In this document: positions 7,885-16,360 of the stretch, piece after piece
Position numbering within the stretch: the first letter of the stretch is position 1
How the letters are laid out: every line of letters begins with the position of its first letter
Assembly (NCBI GenBank): GCA_910587295.1
Contig: CAJULP010000001.1
Coordinates: forward strand, 1 to 36,091
Direction of reading: 5' to 3'
Source of the DNA: an uncultured Lachnospiraceae bacterium
GTDB lineage: Bacteria; Bacillota; Clostridia; Lachnospirales; Lachnospiraceae
DNA length: 36,091 nucleotides
Made by a program: the position numbers and the translations under genes
Notes under the pieces: generated by a model
What the model was told of the DNA's origin: nothing
Databases searched by the model: none
The model's input: only the letters and a program-made list of their open reading frames with translations

Positions 7885-9579
7885 TTATTTGTAAAGTGCG
7901 TCAAACTGTGCCTGCAGTTCTGCAGTAACGTCATTGACACCTGCCGCCTCAAGGGCTGCCTGATACTCAGCAACGATATCCTCAGCCGTTCCAGAATACT
8001 TACCGAAAGCAATCTGCTTCATATATCTGTCATGGATCTCATTGATGTTCTGGATCTGTGACTGAATCGGGTCAACGTTTGCCACGAACTGACCATAAGG
8101 ATATTCAATCTTGATCTTGTCATATTCAGCATAAAGGGCATCAATCTTTTCCCAGTAACGGCTTGCATCCCTGATCTCAAGGTCATCATTACGGCCCCAC
8201 CAGTAGTTAGTCGTTCCGTTGATGTTATCTGTATCCTGGTTGTAACCTTCCGGAGTTGTCCTTAAGCCATCTGCTGTAATCTCATAAGACACGCCCTCAA
8301 TACCATAGCAGAACAAGTTGTAGCATTCAGGATCATTTCTTAAAAGGTCATAAACCATCAGTGCCCTTTCCGGATTAGCGCTTCCTGCGGAGATTGCCAT
8401 TGCACCATGGGTAATGGAAAGCGCTACTACGTTCTGAGCTTCTTCACCAAAGTAGAAGAATCCTGATTCTGCATCCGGGTCATCTACATAGATTGTGTTT
8501 GCCGGTGTGTGGCTTACAAGGTCTGTCCATGTCTGGGTGTGGTGCTGCTCTGCCGCAACCTTACCAACCCTGTAATCATCACGGTTTGTAGCTGCCGTGT
8601 TGTTAAGCACGTCTGTCTGCCATACGCCGATCTCATCCCATTCCTTCATCATCTTAGCAAACTCTACCAAAGAATCTGTTTCGGTCATATAAGGACAGTA
8701 AACGGTGTAAAGGTCATCCTTGGTGCCGCCCCACATAGCGCCTGCGTTGATACCATCAATAGAAACGTAGTTGGAATGAGACTGAATCCATCCGCCAGCC
8801 AGCTGCGAATGCTGTGTACCGTCAGAATCCCAGGGAATGATGTCAGGATATGTTTCCTTCACATAACGGAAATAAGTTGTCATATCTTCCCAGCTATGTA
8901 CGCCGTTTGCAAGACCTGCCTCTTTCGCCCAGTCAAGACGATAAGTAAAGCCATGGTTGGTCCACTGTGCGTAATTGTCTTCCGGCATCAGGTAGATTTC
9001 CCCGTTGTACTTGCAGAGCTCCCAGTTTTCAGCAGGAACGCTTGCCCATGTCTTAGGTGCGTATTTCTGGAGCATTTCCTCGGATAACTCAAGGAAAGCG
9101 CCGTTCTTTGCGTTGGGCCATGCATCCAGCCAGTCAGAAGCTGTACCAACCAGATCTACAGTACCATCCATACGTGCCAAAGTCAAGTTGTAATTGGAAA
9201 GATAATCTGTCCAGGAAATGAAGTTGATGTCAAGCTCTGCGTTTACCTTTTCAGTAAGGATCTCGTTTAACTTAACCATCATCTCGTCATATTTTTCCTT
9301 TGTTCCGGAAGGTGTGTCACCGGTTGTCATGTAGGTGATCACTACATGCTCGGATGTGTCCACATCTGCCCAGGGATCGTCGGAAGCTACCGCTGTATCG
9401 TCCGTCGCTGCTGCATCATCTGTCGCTGCCGCGTCATCAGATGCGCTGTCGTCTGCTACAGAACTGTCATCTGCCGCGGGTGTGCTGGTGTCTGCCGGCG
9501 CATCGGATTTACCGCCGCAAGCTGCAAGGCTTGCCGTCATAGCTGCTGCCAACAAAACTGCAAGAATTTTCTTTTTCAT
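7885..9579 (-). CDS. ABC sugar-transporter solute-binding lipoprotein
   Basis: 564-aa extracellular solute-binding protein of the LplA/LipO type that captures oligosaccharides at the cell surface. Residues 1-21 are a lipoprotein signal peptide with lipobox LAAC, so Cys21 would be lipidated. Residues about 22-70 are a low-complexity linker rich in Asp, Ala, Ser and Thr. The mature domain begins near VVITYMTTGD. The C-terminal part (NEIHDRYMKQIAFG, then EYQAALEAAGVNDV and ELQAQFDALY) matches the tail usual in this large subfamily. The start follows GGAGG at 7 nt. It is the last transporter gene after two permeases. Its large size fits oligosaccharide rather than monosaccharide binding. No ATPase gene accompanies it, so a shared MsmK-type ATPase elsewhere is expected. 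Confidence 0.93.
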   Translation of the reverse strand: MKKKILAVLLAAAMTASLAACGGKSDAPADTSTPAADDSSVADDSASDDAAATDDAAATDDTAVASDDPWADVDTSEHVVITYMTTGDTPSGTKEKYDEMMVKLNEILTEKVNAELDINFISWTDYLSNYNLTLARMDGTVDLVGTASDWLDAWPNAKNGAFLELSEEMLQKYAPKTWASVPAENWELCKYNGEIYLMPEDNYAQWTNHGFTYRLDWAKEAGLANGVHSWEDMTTYFRYVKETYPDIIPWDSDGTQHSQLAGGWIQSHSNYVSIDGINAGAMWGGTKDDLYTVYCPYMTETDSLVEFAKMMKEWDEIGVWQTDVLNNTAATNRDDYRVGKVAAEQHHTQTWTDLVSHTPANTIYVDDPDAESGFFYFGEEAQNVVALSITHGAMAISAGSANPERALMVYDLLRNDPECYNLFCYGIEGVSYEITADGLRTTPEGYNQDTDNINGTTNYWWGRNDDLEIRDASRYWEKIDALYAEYDKIKIEYPYGQFVANVDPIQSQIQNINEIHDRYMKQIAFGKYSGTAEDIVAEYQAALEAAGVNDVTAELQAQFDALYK

Positions 9580-9646
9580 TTCTTACCTCCACGTTTTTAT
9601 TTTTGTTTATATTGAACTTTTAAGAGACATCAGCCCCTTAAAAGCA

Positions 9647-10585
9647 TCAACCTTTTACTGCGCCAACCGTAATACCACTGATGAAATATTTCTGTACGAA
9701 GGGATACAAAAGCACAATCGGTCCCGTTGCCAATACCGCATTGGCCATCTTAACGCTCTCCTGCGGGATATCCGCAATGCTGACAAACTGGCCTGCCACG
9801 GAGTTTTTCAATGCGTCGATCTTATTTACCACCTCGTATAAAGTATACTGCAGCGGCTTTACCGCCACCTTAGAGCCGAGGAACAGAGAGGACTGATACC
9901 ACTCGTTCCAGTAGCCGAGAGCAAGAAACAGGCCGATGGTAGCCAAGGCCGGCTTTAACATGGGCAGGATCAGTGAGATAAAGATCCTCATATCCCCCGC
10001 ACCGTCAATCTTGCCTGACTCCGTGATCTCATGCGGAATCGCCTTCACGAAGTTCTTCATCAGGATGATCAGCCAGGGTGACATCATAAGGGGAAGAAGC
10101 ACCGCCAGGTAGCTGTCCTGTAAATGATAAGTCTGTGTCATCAGCAGGTAGTAAGGCGCAAGGCCTGCCGAGAACAAGCTGGTAAAGTAGATATAGAAGG
10201 AGATTGCGTTCCGAAAGAAGAAATCCTTCCTCTGCAGGGCGTAGCCTGTCATGGATATGATGGAAAGCCCCACTCCCGTACCTACCACTGTCATTACGAT
10301 CGTCAATATGTATGATTTCCAGATACCGCCGTTTTTCGTGACCATATCATATGCTTCCAGCGTAATATCTTTCGGTATCAGCTGAACACCCTCCGCCCGG
10401 ATCACGGCCTCACTGGTAAACGAGGAGCTTACGATAATCAAAAACGGGATGATACAGCACACGGCATAAAACGTAATAAACGCATATCCAAACCCGCGGA
10501 TGATTTTATCTGATGTGCCAAGTTTCACCTTAGCGCCTGACTCCATTAAATCTTTATCATTATTCTTCGCCATTTTTGCTTCCAT
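9647..10585 (-). CDS. Sugar ABC transporter permease (YtcP/AraQ type)
   Basis: 312-aa inner-membrane permease of the MalG-like carbohydrate family, with about six membrane segments. Residues 1-25 are a charged cytoplasmic tail. The EAA loop that docks the ATPase is ESGKIDGAGDMRIFISLILP. The C-terminus (YPFVQKYFISGITVGAVKG) is typical of the YtcP subgroup. It lies 6 bp downstream of the partner permease. Two starts are possible: the ATG at 10585, with AGGA very close, or the ATG at 10573 (MAKNNDKD), with AAGGATGG at a better spacing. It forms a heterodimer with the upstream permease to pass sugars from the solute-binding lipoprotein. Confidence 0.93.
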   Translation of the reverse strand: MEAKMAKNNDKDLMESGAKVKLGTSDKIIRGFGYAFITFYAVCCIIPFLIIVSSSFTSEAVIRAEGVQLIPKDITLEAYDMVTKNGGIWKSYILTIVMTVVGTGVGLSIISMTGYALQRKDFFFRNAISFYIYFTSLFSAGLAPYYLLMTQTYHLQDSYLAVLLPLMMSPWLIILMKNFVKAIPHEITESGKIDGAGDMRIFISLILPMLKPALATIGLFLALGYWNEWYQSSLFLGSKVAVKPLQYTLYEVVNKIDALKNSVAGQFVSIADIPQESVKMANAVLATGPIVLLYPFVQKYFISGITVGAVKG

Positions 10586-10591
10586 CCTTTC

Positions 10592-11524
10592 CTAGAACAG
10601 GGAGTAATCCGGTTCTATCTTCTTGACAATATAGTTGACCGTCATAACTATCACAAATCCCACTACCGACTGGTAGAACCCGACCGCTGACGCGGTGGAG
10701 AAATTGAAGTTCGTCATAGTCGCCCGGTACACATAGGTCTCGATGATATCCGTGGTCGGATACAGGATCGGGTTGGTACCTATAATGTTATAGAACAGAC
10801 CGAAGTTTCCTTTTACGATACCGCCAAGGGCGAATAACAACAAGATTACAATCGTAGGCTTCAAGGAAGGAAGGATGATGTACCGGATCCTCTGGAAACC
10901 GTTGGCGCCGTCCACCTTGGCCGCTTCCATCATTTCCCCGTCTATGCCCATAATGGAGGCGAAGTAGACCACCGAGTTATAACCTGTCTGCTGCCACAGG
11001 TAGATAACCACCAGCAGCACCGGCCACACTTTCGGATCCGAATAAGGCTGCCATTTCTCAAGCCCCATACTGGTAAGGACACTGTTTACAAAACCGGTAT
11101 CAAAATTGAGCAGGTTGAATACCAAAAGCCCTACCAACACCTGTGAAATAAAATAAGGGAGGAACAGGATGGTCTGGGATACCTTCTTAAACATTTTGCT
11201 CTGCAGCTCGTTTAGCAAAATTGCCACAAACACGGCAAGCGCATTCCCCAACAGGATAAACGCCAGATTATATAAGACTGTATTTTTCGTCAGGTTCCAT
11301 AATTCGCCGGAAGTAGCCAGAAACTTAAAGTTATCCAGGCCGATAAACCGGCTCCCAAAAATACCGTCACGGTAGTTGTACTTCACAAATGCCACATAAA
11401 TCCCTGGCAGCGGCATGTAGTTGAACATAAAGAAAAAGATAACCGCCGGTATGCACATAAGCAGCAGCGTCCGATTCCTTACGACTTTTTGCCAGAAAGT
11501 CAAATCACTTTTACGCTTTTTCAT
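10592..11524 (-). CDS. Sugar ABC transporter permease (LplB type)
   Basis: 310-aa MalF-like permease of the LplB subgroup, first gene of the transporter operon. It starts MKKRKSDLTFWQK and has about six membrane segments, the subgroup motif FNYMPLPGIYVAFVKYNY in the first periplasmic region, and the EAA loop EMMEAAKVDGANGFQRIRYI. It ends KKIEPDYSLF, a characteristic LplB-type tail. The ribosome site is GAGGGTG. It is transcribed from the operator-flanked promoter at 11602-11630 and followed by the second permease 6 bp later. Confidence 0.93.
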   Translation of the reverse strand: MKKRKSDLTFWQKVVRNRTLLLMCIPAVIFFFMFNYMPLPGIYVAFVKYNYRDGIFGSRFIGLDNFKFLATSGELWNLTKNTVLYNLAFILLGNALAVFVAILLNELQSKMFKKVSQTILFLPYFISQVLVGLLVFNLLNFDTGFVNSVLTSMGLEKWQPYSDPKVWPVLLVVIYLWQQTGYNSVVYFASIMGIDGEMMEAAKVDGANGFQRIRYIILPSLKPTIVILLLFALGGIVKGNFGLFYNIIGTNPILYPTTDIIETYVYRATMTNFNFSTASAVGFYQSVVGFVIVMTVNYIVKKIEPDYSLF

Positions 11525-11579
11525 TCTTCACCCTCACTCTCTTTCTAAATATAACTGTTTGTAGTGCTTTTGTCGGTTT

Positions 11580-11593
11580 TGAAACCGGTTGCA
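11580..11593 (-). promoter_or_regulatory. LacI-family operator O1
   Basis: TGAAACCGGTTGCA matches the general LacI/GalR consensus TGNAANCGNTTNCA at every fixed position. It lies just downstream of the predicted -10, over the transcription start, where repressor binding would block the transporter operon. The same sequence also satisfies a CcpA catabolite (cre) consensus, so global control cannot be excluded. Confidence 0.7.
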
Positions 11594-11601
11594 CAGTTAT
11601 A

Positions 11602-11630
11602 TTTAAACACAAATCCCTCACTTAGGTCAA
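11602..11630 (-). promoter_or_regulatory. Transporter operon promoter
   Basis: On the minus strand TTGACC (11625-11630), a 17-nt spacer, and TTTAAA (11602-11607). The -10 is imperfect. The promoter lies between two near-identical operators, O2 just upstream of the -35 and O1 just downstream of the -10. Confidence 0.55.
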
Positions 11631-11639
11631 TACATTTTT

Positions 11640-11653
11640 TGAAACCGGTTACC
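11640..11653 (-). promoter_or_regulatory. LacI-family operator O2
   Basis: TGAAACCGGTTACC matches the LacI/GalR consensus except for the final base. It lies exactly 60 bp from O1 and shares the 15-mer TTTTGAAACCGGTT context with it. Position upstream of the -35 suggests cooperative binding or looping with O1. Confidence 0.6.
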
Positions 11654-11717
11654 ATTTTGTGAATATTGCACGCATTATCTGTTTCCTATTTGTTTAATAT
11701 GACGGGTGATTTCAAAA

Positions 11718-11731
11718 CGAAAACGTTTAAG
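11718..11731. promoter_or_regulatory. Possible weak third LacI/CcpA-type site
   Basis: CGAAAACGTTTAAG keeps the AANCGNTT core, with palindromic AAACGTTT at 11721-11728, but loses the outer bases of the consensus. It lies between the lacI terminator and O2. It could be an auxiliary operator or a cre site, or chance. Confidence 0.3.
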
Positions 11732-11774
11732 TAAACTTACCCAAAGCGTATCAAAAGAACTTTCCTCACAAAAA

Positions 11775-11808
11775 AAGAGACCCCAGCTTCCAAGGCCGTG
11801 TGTCTCTT
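11775..11808 (-). terminator. Terminator of the lacI gene
   Basis: A 7-bp stem, AAGAGAC (11775-11781) and GTCTCTT (11802-11808), with an inner short GCTT/AGGC helix. On the minus strand it is followed by a run of T (TCTCTTTTTTTG). It starts 16 bp after the lacI stop and separates lacI from the transporter promoter. Confidence 0.7.
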
Positions 11809-11823
11809 GTAAAATTTATTTTG

Positions 11824-12879
11824 TTATGCTCCCCCCGGTGCGGGTCCGCTGCTCTCGCGAATCATAAGCGCCGGCGTCACCTTCTGGTGCCTCGGCACTT
11901 TTCTCCCCTGTGCCACGGCAATTGCCGTCTCAACCAGCTTTCTGCCAAACGTCACATAATCATAGTCGATACTGGTAAGCTTAGGGATCAGCAGTTCCGC
12001 CAGATGGGTATTATCATAGCTGACTACCGAGATATCTTGCGGAATCCGGTATCCATGTTCCGAAGCACTGCGCACTACCCCTGCCGCGGCAAAATCATTG
12101 ATCGCGATCACGGCAGTCGGGATATCGTCCAATTCCAAAACCTGATTCATACAAAAGTATCCGGTTTCGTAGTTATAGCTTCCCTCTATGACATATTCTT
12201 CCCTATACGGGATATGATGTTCCTTCAAGATTTCTCTGTATTCCTGCGCTTTATTAAAGGTGGCCAAGACATCCTTTCTGCCGCCCACCATGGCAATCCT
12301 CTCATGTCCTAACCCCAACAGATAATCCATCAAAAGCCTTACCGCCCGCTTAGCATCAATCTGCACCTCATAACTGGGCGTACCGTCCAGTTTACCGGTG
12401 ACCACCAATGGGATGTTGGGAATGATCTGCTTTACCTTTTCCACATATTCTCCGTTGGAAACAAGGTCGTCGGCCCGGCCTCCAAGCTGAATGATAGCAT
12501 CCACCCTCTGCTGCTGCAGCATTTCAAGATGCATTTCCTCACGCTCCGTGATCCCCAGTGAATTACACAAAAGCGTAGTATACCCGGCTTCCCTTGCCGC
12601 ATTTTCACAGGCTACAAAAACCTCGGAATAATACGGGTTACGGATATCCGCCGCCACAATACCTATAGCCTTGCTCTTATTATCCGAAAGCCCTCTGGCC
12701 ATGGCATTTGGCATAAAATTATATTTTTCTATTAAATTTTGAACCTTGTCCCTTTTTTCTTTGCGCACATTTGCGCTATTGGTCAATACCCTTGATACCG
12801 TTGCCGCGGAAACTCCCGCTTCCTTCGCAATATCATAAATGGTAAGCGCTTTGTCTTTATTTTCCGGTAGCTTCTCCAT
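11824..12879 (-). CDS. LacI-family transcriptional repressor
   Basis: 351-aa LacI/GalR regulator. The N-terminal helix-turn-helix reads TIYDIAKEAGVSAATVSRVL, followed by the hinge helix MPNAMARGLSDNKSKAIGIV. The rest is a periplasmic-binding-protein-like sugar sensor (IRNPYYSEVF, VGGRKDVLATFNKAQEYREIL, VVSYDNTHLAELLIPKLTSI). The frame continues to a TTG at 12894, but the ATG at 12879 has GGAG 9 nt upstream and better matches usual family starts. It has its own consensus promoter and its own terminator. Next downstream on the same strand is the transporter operon, whose promoter carries two LacI-type operators, so this protein is the natural candidate repressor, released by an imported sugar. 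Confidence 0.93.
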   Translation of the reverse strand: MEKLPENKDKALTIYDIAKEAGVSAATVSRVLTNSANVRKEKRDKVQNLIEKYNFMPNAMARGLSDNKSKAIGIVAADIRNPYYSEVFVACENAAREAGYTTLLCNSLGITEREEMHLEMLQQQRVDAIIQLGGRADDLVSNGEYVEKVKQIIPNIPLVVTGKLDGTPSYEVQIDAKRAVRLLMDYLLGLGHERIAMVGGRKDVLATFNKAQEYREILKEHHIPYREEYVIEGSYNYETGYFCMNQVLELDDIPTAVIAINDFAAAGVVRSASEHGYRIPQDISVVSYDNTHLAELLIPKLTSIDYDYVTFGRKLVETAIAVAQGRKVPRHQKVTPALMIRESSGPAPGGA

Positions 12880-12918
12880 AACTCCTGACTCCAATTAAAT
12901 ACCAATCTTACGAAACAT

Positions 12919-12947
12919 ATCATAAGAAAAAAAGTGAAATCTGTCAA
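12919..12947 (-). promoter_or_regulatory. Consensus promoter of lacI
   Basis: On the minus strand TTGACA (12942-12947), a 17-nt spacer, and TATGAT (12919-12924), nearly ideal. An 8-bp inverted repeat, CCAATCTT (12902-12909) and AAGATTGG (12946-12953), brackets it, with the second arm touching the -35. Confidence 0.8.
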
Positions 12948-12956
12948 GATTGGAGG

Positions 12957-12985
12957 GAAAGTATGTTTCGCTGAAAGTATGTTTC
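12957..12985. repeat. Two 13-bp direct repeats upstream of the lacI promoter
   Basis: GAAAGTATGTTTC occurs at 12957-12969 and again at 12973-12985, separated by 3 bp (16-bp period). Each copy has GAAA/TTTC ends. They fill the gap between the response-regulator stop and the lacI promoter and could be a regulator binding site. No terminator is visible there. Confidence 0.6.
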
Positions 12986-12994
12986 CAGATCTAT

Positions 12995-13411
12995 TTACCC
13001 TAAGCCCTTGCGCCTTTGCTCCTCCTGCTCAAAAACCCGCTGGATCCTTTTCAGCAGATCCTCCGAATAAAAAGGCTTCAATATGTAATCGCAGATTCCA
13101 AGCTTGGCGCTTTCCAAGACCATATCCTTATCCTCCACACCGGTCAGCATGACCACCGGGATATCCGACCGGCCTCTCATGGAACGTATCTCCCGCAGTG
13201 TGGTGATACCGTCCTTTTGCGCCATCTGGATATCCAGCAAAATAAGATCCGGCTTTTCCTGCTCTAAATATTTCAAAGCCCGGCTCCCTGAATTGACTGT
13301 GACCACATCATATTCCTCTCGAAGAGTATTTGAAATCCGTGTCAAAATAATTGCCGTGTCGTCTACCGCTAAAATACGCCTTTTAGAATCTCCGCCTTCC
13401 GTCTGACCCAT
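12995..13411 (-). CDS. Stand-alone response-regulator receiver (CheY-like)
   Basis: 138-aa single receiver domain with no output domain. Seen: the acidic pair VDD (D17, D18), phospho-acceptor Asp60 in ILLDIQM, Thr90 in MLTG and Lys112 in YILKPF, so the phosphorylation site is complete. It follows the hybrid histidine kinase by 7 bp in the same operon and has the ribosome site AAGGAGTGAG. Inference: it is the phosphate acceptor or sink for the kinase HPt domain, or signals by protein contact like CheY. A DNA-binding function is not supported because no effector domain is present. Confidence 0.92.
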   Translation of the reverse strand: MGQTEGGDSKRRILAVDDTAIILTRISNTLREEYDVVTVNSGSRALKYLEQEKPDLILLDIQMAQKDGITTLREIRSMRGRSDIPVVMLTGVEDKDMVLESAKLGICDYILKPFYSEDLLKRIQRVFEQEEQRRKGLG

Positions 13412-13418
13412 TTTATTC

Positions 13419-16256
13419 TCACTCCTTCCCTAATATACCCAAAAGCCGGCTAAGCAGCTCTTCCGCATTGTCATCCTCATACAGCCGCAGCTGATCTTGT
13501 ATCTCCAAAAGATGCTCCCTGATATCTGACGGCAGCTCATGGAGCAGTATGGCCTCTATTCTTTCCCCACACTCCCTGGATCGGAAATGCTCCAGTTCTT
13601 CCAACGCTGCCGCTATTTCATCCGTCAAATCTTTTATCGGCAGACTGGGGAGCATTTCTTTCTCCTCATCCCCCCTCTGGCGTTCCAGAAATTGCCCGAT
13701 ATTCTCAAGGAGTGTCTCATATTCTGCCAGCAAAACCGGAAACTGTTCCGATATAAGCTCTCTGTCGCCTTGTGCGGCGGCATCCTCCTGTGCCCGGGCC
13801 ATAAAAGACACATTCATTGCCCCGATATTGGCGGATGCACTCTTAAGCCCATGTACCTCTATCTGATAAAGCGAAAGATCTGATTTTACCAGTTCACCCA
13901 GCAGCTTTGTCTTTCGCTTACCGTCCACATAATAAAGCTCCAGCAGATCCATAAAACCCGCTTCATCACCGGTATAATACTGCATTGCCGCATCCATATC
14001 CAGACCGTCAATGCAAATCGCCGCCAGATCCGGCGCCTTAGCTTTCTCTTCATCCTCCCGCACCTGCCTGTTCTGTTCCGGCACCCAGCGGAGCAATAGC
14101 TGGTTCAGCTCCTTTCTGTCAAGAGGCTTGGCAATAAAATCCTGAAAACCGTTTTTCAGAAAATGTTCCTTCATTCCTTCCATTGCATTGGCAGTCAGAG
14201 CCACCATAACAGGAAATGTTCCGTTTTCGCCGCAGTCTTTTCTAATGACCCTGGCCGCCTCAATACCATCCATACCGGGCATCATATGATCCATAAAGAT
14301 GATGTCGTACCGGGCCTTACGCACCATCTCAATGGCCTCCGGTCCGCTTTCCGCCTGAGAAAGATCAAAGTCATAATTTTTCAAAAAGCCTTTTGCCACT
14401 TTAAGGTTTATGACATTATCATCCACCACCAGCACCTTAACGTCAGGGGCCGTAAACAGATCCGTAATCTTCTGTTCCATCCTTGGAACATCGGGCACCT
14501 CAAAGACCGGACGTTTGTCTACAATCTTCTGAGGGATAGTGATCCTGACCGTGGTTCCTTTGCCGTAAACGCTTTCCACATCAATGGTTCCATCCATCAG
14601 CCCCACTAAATGTTTTACAATGGCAAGCCCCAGCCCGGTTCCCTCCGCACTCCGGTTCCGCTTGGAATCCACCTGCCGGAAATCCTCGAAGATCTTGCCA
14701 AGGTCTTCCTGCCTGATCCCGCATCCCGTATCCTCCACCTGGAACATAAGCAGTTCCTCATCTTCATTTCTACCCGGCTGACCCGTAATATATGCCCGCA
14801 CATATCCTTCTTTCGTAAATTTTATGGCATTGCTCAATATATTAATCAGGATCTGTTTGATCCTGCCATCATCGCCGCAATAGCGGCATGGAATCTTCTC
14901 GTCACATTCATATTTTAAGATCAGCCCCCGCTGGGAAGCGGCCATATCCATCATTCCTATAATCTCATCCACCATAGCTTTTATATGGTAATCCACATAC
15001 ACCAATTCCATTTTGCCTGCCTCCACCTTGGACAGGTCCAAAATATCATTGATGATCGCCAGCAGGCTTTTTGCGGCAGACTGCACATCCTTGGCATGGG
15101 CATAAATTTCAGCATCCCCGCACTCCTCCATGATAATATCGTTCAACCCGATAATGGCATTCATGGGAGTCCGTATCTCATGGGACATGTTAGCCAGAAA
15201 CTCACTTTTGGCAATACTGGCCTTCTCCGCCTGAAGCCGCACCTGCTTGATCTCGTTAATATAGGTCTTTATATCGGTCATATCCAGGATCAGGATCACG
15301 CATCCCTGCTTCCTGCCGTTTTCGTCCACGATACGCTTGCTGTGGCTTTCATAATGCCGCCCGTTAAGCAAAAAACTCTGAGGGGTATCCTCGTTCAACA
15401 TTTCCTCGCGAAAATCCTCCAACACCCGGATATTTTCCCCCAGCTTATGGGCAGGCAGGCTGGTGAAGATATCTGCCGCCGCCATATTATAGCTGACCAG
15501 CCTATCATGGTCATCCAATGAGATCACGCCGTCGCCTAAACTTTCTAAGACTTTCTCTGCCGCCAGATGCCGGAAGTCATAATTACGGCGGCTCCAGACT
15601 ACGATGACCACCGAGGACATGGATATCGCCAGCGTTACCGGCGTAAAATCAAACTTCACCACAATTTTACATACATAAGCAATCAGCACAACTACCGGCA
15701 GAGAAGAGATTCCAAGAATCGTCCAATACTGACGGTGCACCTGTCGGTCCGAGCACTCACGGATGGCGCTTATCAAAGTATAAATGCAAAGGAAATAAGG
15801 AATGATGATACGGCTGAACATAAAAAACACATACAGCGGGCCGTATGTGATGTTTATATGGTAAAATCCGTCTACGCCTGCTGTCCATTGAACTTCCCGG
15901 TAAAAAAGGCCATACCAGTTAAAAAACACCGAAGGCAGGACAAAAAAATTAATTGTGCCAAGGATCCTTAAAAATGTTTTAGGCGGGGTACGATAACAAT
16001 AGATATAAAGAAACCAGCAATAGCATATGGGCACAAAAGCAGAACCTACATTTTCCACGCTCACCGCCGTCATGGCAGCTTGCACCGTAGGTGCGGTCAG
16101 CTCCAGTAAATAACCCACGTTCTGCACCAGACAGCCGCACATGATAATGACCAGCAGCTTTTTTTCCTTTGCACCATCCCCGTTAAGTAAAAGAAGCAGC
16201 GCTATGACAGTCAGGCATATGCCAAAGCATTCCAATGCGATCACAAAATTTACCAT
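13419..16256 (-). CDS. 7TM hybrid sensor histidine kinase with receiver and HPt
   Basis: 945-aa membrane sensor. From the chosen start: seven membrane helices (about 1-225, 7TM histidine-kinase sensor type), a PAS domain (about 235-335), HisKA with MSHEIRTPMNAI (His359), HATPase (NILSNAIKF, DTGCGI, GTGLGLAIVKHL), a receiver (VVDDN, Asp656 in FMDHMMPGMDG), and a C-terminal HPt domain with HGLKSASANIG (His802). It is thus a full His-Asp-His relay in one chain, with the separate receiver encoded next as the last step. The frame extends to an ATG at 16292, but the ATG at 16256 has GGGAGG 6 nt upstream. A consensus promoter lies at 16294-16322. Its position among glycosidase and transporter genes suggests a nutrient signal, but the ligand is unknown. 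Confidence 0.94.
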   Translation of the reverse strand: MVNFVIALECFGICLTVIALLLLLNGDGAKEKKLLVIIMCGCLVQNVGYLLELTAPTVQAAMTAVSVENVGSAFVPICYCWFLYIYCYRTPPKTFLRILGTINFFVLPSVFFNWYGLFYREVQWTAGVDGFYHINITYGPLYVFFMFSRIIIPYFLCIYTLISAIRECSDRQVHRQYWTILGISSLPVVVLIAYVCKIVVKFDFTPVTLAISMSSVVIVVWSRRNYDFRHLAAEKVLESLGDGVISLDDHDRLVSYNMAAADIFTSLPAHKLGENIRVLEDFREEMLNEDTPQSFLLNGRHYESHSKRIVDENGRKQGCVILILDMTDIKTYINEIKQVRLQAEKASIAKSEFLANMSHEIRTPMNAIIGLNDIIMEECGDAEIYAHAKDVQSAAKSLLAIINDILDLSKVEAGKMELVYVDYHIKAMVDEIIGMMDMAASQRGLILKYECDEKIPCRYCGDDGRIKQILINILSNAIKFTKEGYVRAYITGQPGRNEDEELLMFQVEDTGCGIRQEDLGKIFEDFRQVDSKRNRSAEGTGLGLAIVKHLVGLMDGTIDVESVYGKGTTVRITIPQKIVDKRPVFEVPDVPRMEQKITDLFTAPDVKVLVVDDNVINLKVAKGFLKNYDFDLSQAESGPEAIEMVRKARYDIIFMDHMMPGMDGIEAARVIRKDCGENGTFPVMVALTANAMEGMKEHFLKNGFQDFIAKPLDRKELNQLLLRWVPEQNRQVREDEEKAKAPDLAAICIDGLDMDAAMQYYTGDEAGFMDLLELYYVDGKRKTKLLGELVKSDLSLYQIEVHGLKSASANIGAMNVSFMARAQEDAAAQGDRELISEQFPVLLAEYETLLENIGQFLERQRGDEEKEMLPSLPIKDLTDEIAAALEELEHFRSRECGERIEAILLHELPSDIREHLLEIQDQLRLYEDDNAEELLSRLLGILGKE

Positions 16257-16293
16257 ACTACCCCTCCCGCTTGCAACTCTATGAACCGCCATA

Positions 16294-16322
16294 ATAATAT
16301 TACAATTTTGTTATCGTGTCAA
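16294..16322 (-). promoter_or_regulatory. Consensus promoter of the kinase-receiver operon
   Basis: On the minus strand TTGACA (16317-16322), a 17-nt spacer, and TATTAT (16294-16299). It starts just past the GH2 stop and lies about 40 bp before the kinase start, so the kinase operon is probably transcribed independently of the GH2 gene. Confidence 0.75.
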
Positions 16323-16360
16323 GAAACAGCATAGATAAGCGGTGTGGAATAGTAACAATT

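Noticed and set aside
11580..11593. O1 as a CcpA cre site
   Set aside because: It fits the cre consensus, but the second near-identical copy across the promoter and the adjacent lacI gene favour local control. Not excluded, so kept as a caveat only.
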